Positions 5,328-7,278 of a stretch of 7,278 bases of DNA are shown piece after piece (the stretch's first letter is position 1; each line of letters opens with the position of its first letter). A program made the translations under genes and the position numbers. The notes under the pieces were generated by a model that saw nothing but the letters and a program-made list of their open reading frames with translations, had not been told where the DNA came from and did no database searches. Source of the DNA: Thermoleophilia bacterium (GTDB taxonomy: Bacteria; Actinomycetota; Thermoleophilia; Gaiellales; SKUG01); NCBI GenBank assembly GCA_020438525.1, contig JAGQUL010000241.1, positions 1 to 7,278 of the forward strand, written 5' to 3'.

Positions 5328-5383
5328 CGGGGGTGCCTCTCAGGTGTTCGTGGGGTGGGGGTCGAAATCGTGGTGGTTCTTCG
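5328..5383 (-). other. fliM-fliN spacer with C-rich leader
   Basis: This 56-base spacer contains ACCCCACGAA (minus strand, 5347-5356), which is repeated exactly upstream of fliM, and ends ACCCCCG next to the fliN ATG. The fliN ribosome site GAGAGG lies between. No promoter was recognised. Confidence 0.45.
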
Positions 5384-6373
5384 TCAGCTTGCGGCCAGGT
5401 CCCAGCCGGGGTCGGATTCGGGTGGCTGCTCGTAGGCGCCCGCGATGTCGGGCGTCGGGGCGCCGGCGCCCATCTCGCCGTACATCGGGTCGGGCGGCAT
5501 CTCGGCGCTGCCGGACACGTCGTCGGGCGCGGTGAGTGCCAGCGCGAGCCGCTCGCCATGGGCCGACAGTCGCCCGCAGACACTGCGTCCGAGCACGTCC
5601 ACGGCGATCGCGCCTTCGGAGTCTTCGTCGAACGCCACGATGTCGCCGCGCTCGAGCGAGTTGAGCATGCCGAGCGTCATGTCCTGGCGCAGCACCACCG
5701 GCGCCGTGATCATCACGTCGCGCAGCGGTCCGGTGAGGCGGTCGGCGAGCCGGGCTCGCTCGGTGTCGGTGAGCCCGCGCTCGAGGCGCGAGCGCCACAT
5801 CGTGGACTTCGCCTCCTCGGCCAGCTGTGGCATGAGCTCTTCCGGGTAGCAGAACAGCAGCACGCCGAGCGGCTCGTCCTGGCCCTGTTCGCGAACGACG
5901 GTTCGTGCGACGTGCCAGCGGCCCGCCGCGACCTGTGGCAGCAGCATCGTGAGCGAGCCGGCCATCGTGAAGTCGGGCACGAGCTGCACGCCCTCGTCCT
6001 CCCAGGCCTCCGCCCAGGATCCGACGATGCGGGCCAGGAACTGGCGCAGGATCTCGCCTTCGACCTGCGTGAGGGGCGCGCCCTGGTTGCGATCGGAGCG
6101 CCAGATGCGCGAGAGCACGGCGCTCGAGAGCGCGGGCTCGGCGATCATCAGGCCGCTCGCGGTGGCGCGTGGGCCGAAGCCGGCGAGCACCGCCTGCGGG
6201 TCGCCGGCGCCGTGGCTGGCGCCGTCGACGAGCGCGTCGAGGTCGGCGCGATCGATCGTGACGTACCCTTCGGTGGCGTGCTCGAGCTGCATCGGCCGCA
6301 TGAGCGGCGTGAGCGCACGGTCCACCAGGCGGTGGAGGAGCATCAGCGTTCGATGGGGAGGAATCTGCGTCAT
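5384..6373 (-). CDS. fliM: Flagellar motor switch protein FliM, divergent
   Basis: FliM links FliG to FliN in the C-ring and normally binds phosphorylated CheY. The 329-residue product has a FliM-type middle domain (about 8-190), including PLTQVEGEILRQFLARIVGSW (read across 100-120) and GVLLFCYPEEL (170-180). A SpoA domain follows (about 213-283: PLRDVMITAPVVLRQDMT, LERGDIVAFD, GRLSAHGERLALAL), then a 46-residue Pro/Gly/acidic tail ending GWDLAAS. Two family hallmarks are missing. There is no N-terminal EIDALL-type CheY-binding peptide, and the segment expected to carry GGxG for FliG reads RIWRSDRNQGA (89-99). An in-frame TGA seven codons upstream of the ATG rules out a longer N-terminus. No Shine-Dalgarno is seen. 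It is probably the first gene of the cluster, and the SpoA domain plus neighbours make FliM much the best call. Confidence 0.87.
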   Translation of the reverse strand: MTQIPPHRTLMLLHRLVDRALTPLMRPMQLEHATEGYVTIDRADLDALVDGASHGAGDPQAVLAGFGPRATASGLMIAEPALSSAVLSRIWRSDRNQGAPLTQVEGEILRQFLARIVGSWAEAWEDEGVQLVPDFTMAGSLTMLLPQVAAGRWHVARTVVREQGQDEPLGVLLFCYPEELMPQLAEEAKSTMWRSRLERGLTDTERARLADRLTGPLRDVMITAPVVLRQDMTLGMLNSLERGDIVAFDEDSEGAIAVDVLGRSVCGRLSAHGERLALALTAPDDVSGSAEMPPDPMYGEMGAGAPTPDIAGAYEQPPESDPGWDLAAS

Positions 6374-6425
6374 TGCGGGGGTTTCGTGGGGTCAGGCGTG
6401 CGGGGGCACGGCCGTGTCCACCTCC

Positions 6426-6454
6426 AAGGTACGATCACCCGCGATTTTGCGCAA
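6426..6454 (-). promoter_or_regulatory. Candidate promoter for the fliM operon
   Basis: Minus strand TTGCGC (6449-6454), 17 bases, then TACCTT (6426-6431). The -10 has the same TACxTT form and the spacer the same 17-base length as the candidate fliP promoter. The start would be near 6419, giving a leader of about 46 bases. The 8-bp palindrome TTGCGCAA covers the -35. No sigma-28/FliA-like TAAA-N15-GCCGATAA pair was found. Confidence 0.45.
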
Positions 6455-6469
6455 GAGCCGATTTGCTCT
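6454..6469. repeat. Inverted repeat AGAGC-N6-GCTCT upstream of the fliM promoter
   Basis: Perfect 5-bp arms around CGATTT, abutting the fliM -35 box on its upstream side. It could be an activator or repressor half-site pair between the divergent genes; the arms are short enough for chance. Confidence 0.3.
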
Positions 6470-6553
6470 GGTCGAGCGGTGGTCGATGCCCCCGGTGTCG
6501 CAGGCGTCCCCAGTCCCGGCGGGTGTTCGCGGATCGGGACACGCAGGCTTGGG

Positions 6554-6559
6554 TAGGTT
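6554..6559 (+). promoter_or_regulatory. TAGGTT -10 box of a probable leaderless tyrS transcript
   Basis: TAGGTT fits TAnnnT and ends 7 bases before the tyrS ATG, so transcription would start at or next to the A of the start codon. No Shine-Dalgarno precedes the ATG (GGTTCCGGGCC). No good -35 was seen 17-19 bases upstream. This layout is characteristic of leaderless genes in actinobacteria. Confidence 0.5.
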
Positions 6560-6566
6560 CCGGGCC

Positions 6567-7278
6567 ATGAGCACGAGCGACGACGACACCCGCGACCCCG
6601 CACCGATCCCGGCGCTTGCCGCCAACGCGGCCGACGCACTGCCGGCCGGGGGGCTCGCCGGGCAGCTCGCGGCCGCCGAGAAGGCGGGTCGCCCGCTGCG
6701 CATCAAGCTCGGCGTGGACCCCACGACCGCCGACATCCACCTCGGGCACTGCGTGGTGCTCGGCAAGCTGCGCGAGTTCCAGGACGCAGGCCACACCGCC
6801 GTGTTCATCATCGGCGACTACACCGCGCGCGTGGGCGACCCGTCGCAGCGGTCGAAGTCGCGACCGATGGCGAGCGGCGACGAGATCGATGCGAACGCCA
6901 GGACCTACGTCGAGCAGGCGATGCGCATCCTCGACCCCGAGCGAACCGAGGTGCGCTTCAACGGCGAGTGGCTCGGCGCGATGAGCATGGAGGAGCTGTT
7001 CGGGCTCGTGTCGCGCTCCACGATCGCGCGGCTGCTCGAGCGCGACGACTTCTCCAAGCGCTTCTCGGCCGACCAGCCGATCACGATGCTCGAGCTGCTG
7101 TACCCGTTGCTGCAGGGCTACGACTCCGTGGCGATCGACGCCGACGTGGAGATCGGTGGCACCGACCAGCTGTACAACCTGCTCATGGGCCGCGACCTGA
7201 TGCCGCGCTACGACAAGCCCGCGCAGACGGTCATGATGATGCCGATCCTCGTCGGCACCGACGGCACCGAGAAGATGA
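6567..7278 (+). CDS. tyrS: Tyrosyl-tRNA synthetase, type 2 (TyrZ-like), 3' truncated by the window
   Basis: This class I aminoacyl-tRNA synthetase charges tRNA-Tyr with tyrosine in the cytoplasm. The visible 237 codons from ATG 6567 are open to the window end. Features are a polar N-terminus with DDD (1-25), KLGVDPTTADIHLGH (47-61) with the HIGH-equivalent HLGH at 58-61, GDYTARVGDPSQRSKSRP (83-100), LERDDFSKRF (157-166), LLYPLLQGYDSVA (177-189), DVEIGGTDQLYNLLMGRDL (193-211), and GTDGTEKM at the end. The last codon falls on the M of the expected KMSKS loop. The DIHLGH and VEIGGTDQ forms match the TyrZ/TyrS2 subtype rather than the E. coli TyrS subtype. About 170 residues, including the anticodon and S4-like part, lie outside. 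The gene is divergent from fliM with a probable leaderless start, and is a housekeeping neighbour with no clear link to flagella. Confidence 0.95.
   Translation, partial: MSTSDDDTRDPAPIPALAANAADALPAGGLAGQLAAAEKAGRPLRIKLGVDPTTADIHLGHCVVLGKLREFQDAGHTAVFIIGDYTARVGDPSQRSKSRPMASGDEIDANARTYVEQAMRILDPERTEVRFNGEWLGAMSMEELFGLVSRSTIARLLERDDFSKRFSADQPITMLELLYPLLQGYDSVAIDADVEIGGTDQLYNLLMGRDLMPRYDKPAQTVMMMPILVGTDGTEKM

Larger units (their letters stand above)
6374..6566. promoter_or_regulatory. Divergent fliM / tyrS spacer
   Basis: This 193-base intergenic region lies between divergently transcribed fliM and tyrS. It contains the candidate fliM promoter (6426-6454), palindrome TTGCGCAA (6447-6454) over its -35, inverted repeat AGAGC-N6-GCTCT (6454-6469), a C-rich fliM leader motif (6383-6392) and a TAnnnT box for tyrS (6554-6559). 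I saw no small gene or RNA. Confidence 0.6.

Noticed and set aside
6392..6409. Possible five-codon leader peptide (GTG to TGA) before fliM, with GGAGGTGG upstream
   Set aside because: The ribosome-site-like sequence would lie at or before the predicted transcription start, so it would not be in the mRNA.
6457..6464. GCCGATTT on the plus strand as a FliA/sigma-28 -10 box
   Set aside because: There is no TAAA about 15 bases upstream, and it points toward tyrS, which is not a flagellar gene.
5009..6556. 515-codon plus-strand open frame antisense to fliN and fliM
   Set aside because: It overlaps two conserved genes and the divergent promoter region, is Arg-rich low complexity, and shows no ribosome site or domain.
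6616..6984. 122-codon plus-strand open frame within tyrS
   Set aside because: It is out of frame with the clear TyrRS motifs and is Arg/Ser/Pro-rich shadow sequence.

Overview
This window is a GC-rich bacterial flagellar locus. Seven genes run leftwards on the minus strand in the order fliM, fliN, fliO, fliP, fliQ, fliR, flhB. The 5' part of a tyrosyl-tRNA synthetase gene (type 2, TyrZ-like) diverges rightwards at the right edge. The fliM-fliN-fliO-fliP-fliQ-fliR-flhB order is a classic flagellar cluster. The high GC, the TAnnnT-type -10 elements, a probable leaderless tyrS and the unusual tails on several proteins fit a motile high-GC actinobacterium; a Thermoleophilia/Patulibacter-like lineage is my guess. 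The sequence alone does not prove this.

Layout from right to left. tyrS starts at 6567 and runs off the window just at its KMSKS motif. The 193-base divergent spacer (6374-6566) holds a candidate fliM promoter (TTGCGC-N17-TACCTT, minus strand) and a TAnnnT box placed for a leaderless tyrS mRNA. fliM, fliN and fliO encode two switch (C-ring) proteins and the export-gate assembly factor. A 227-base spacer (3906-4132) splits the cluster. Reading with the genes it holds a GC-rich 10-bp hairpin with a T-rich tail, then a 12-bp palindrome containing the -35 of a second promoter (TTTACA-N17-TACGTT), then a long leader with a tandem 12-bp repeat. fliP, fliQ, fliR and flhB follow and encode the membrane core of the flagellar type III export gate and its specificity switch. 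flhA would be expected next, to the left of position 1, but is not visible.

How they work together: FliP, FliQ and FliR form the helical export gate inside the MS ring, FliO helps FliP assemble, and FlhB associates with the gate and switches substrate class. FliM and FliN form the C-ring that responds to chemotaxis signalling and also docks export substrates.

Most unusual points: (1) FlhB has NPTE instead of the NPTH autocleavage motif, plus a tail of about 148 residues. (2) FliM lacks both the N-terminal EIDALL-type CheY-binding peptide and a recognisable GGxG FliG-binding motif. (3) FliN has a long disordered N-terminal tail with four DWL/DWM motifs. (4) FliP carries an insertion of about 33 residues with two cysteines in its periplasmic loop, and FlhB also has a cysteine pair in a periplasmic loop. 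(5) The fliO-fliP spacer is densely structured. No mobile element, CRISPR array, tRNA or rRNA was seen.
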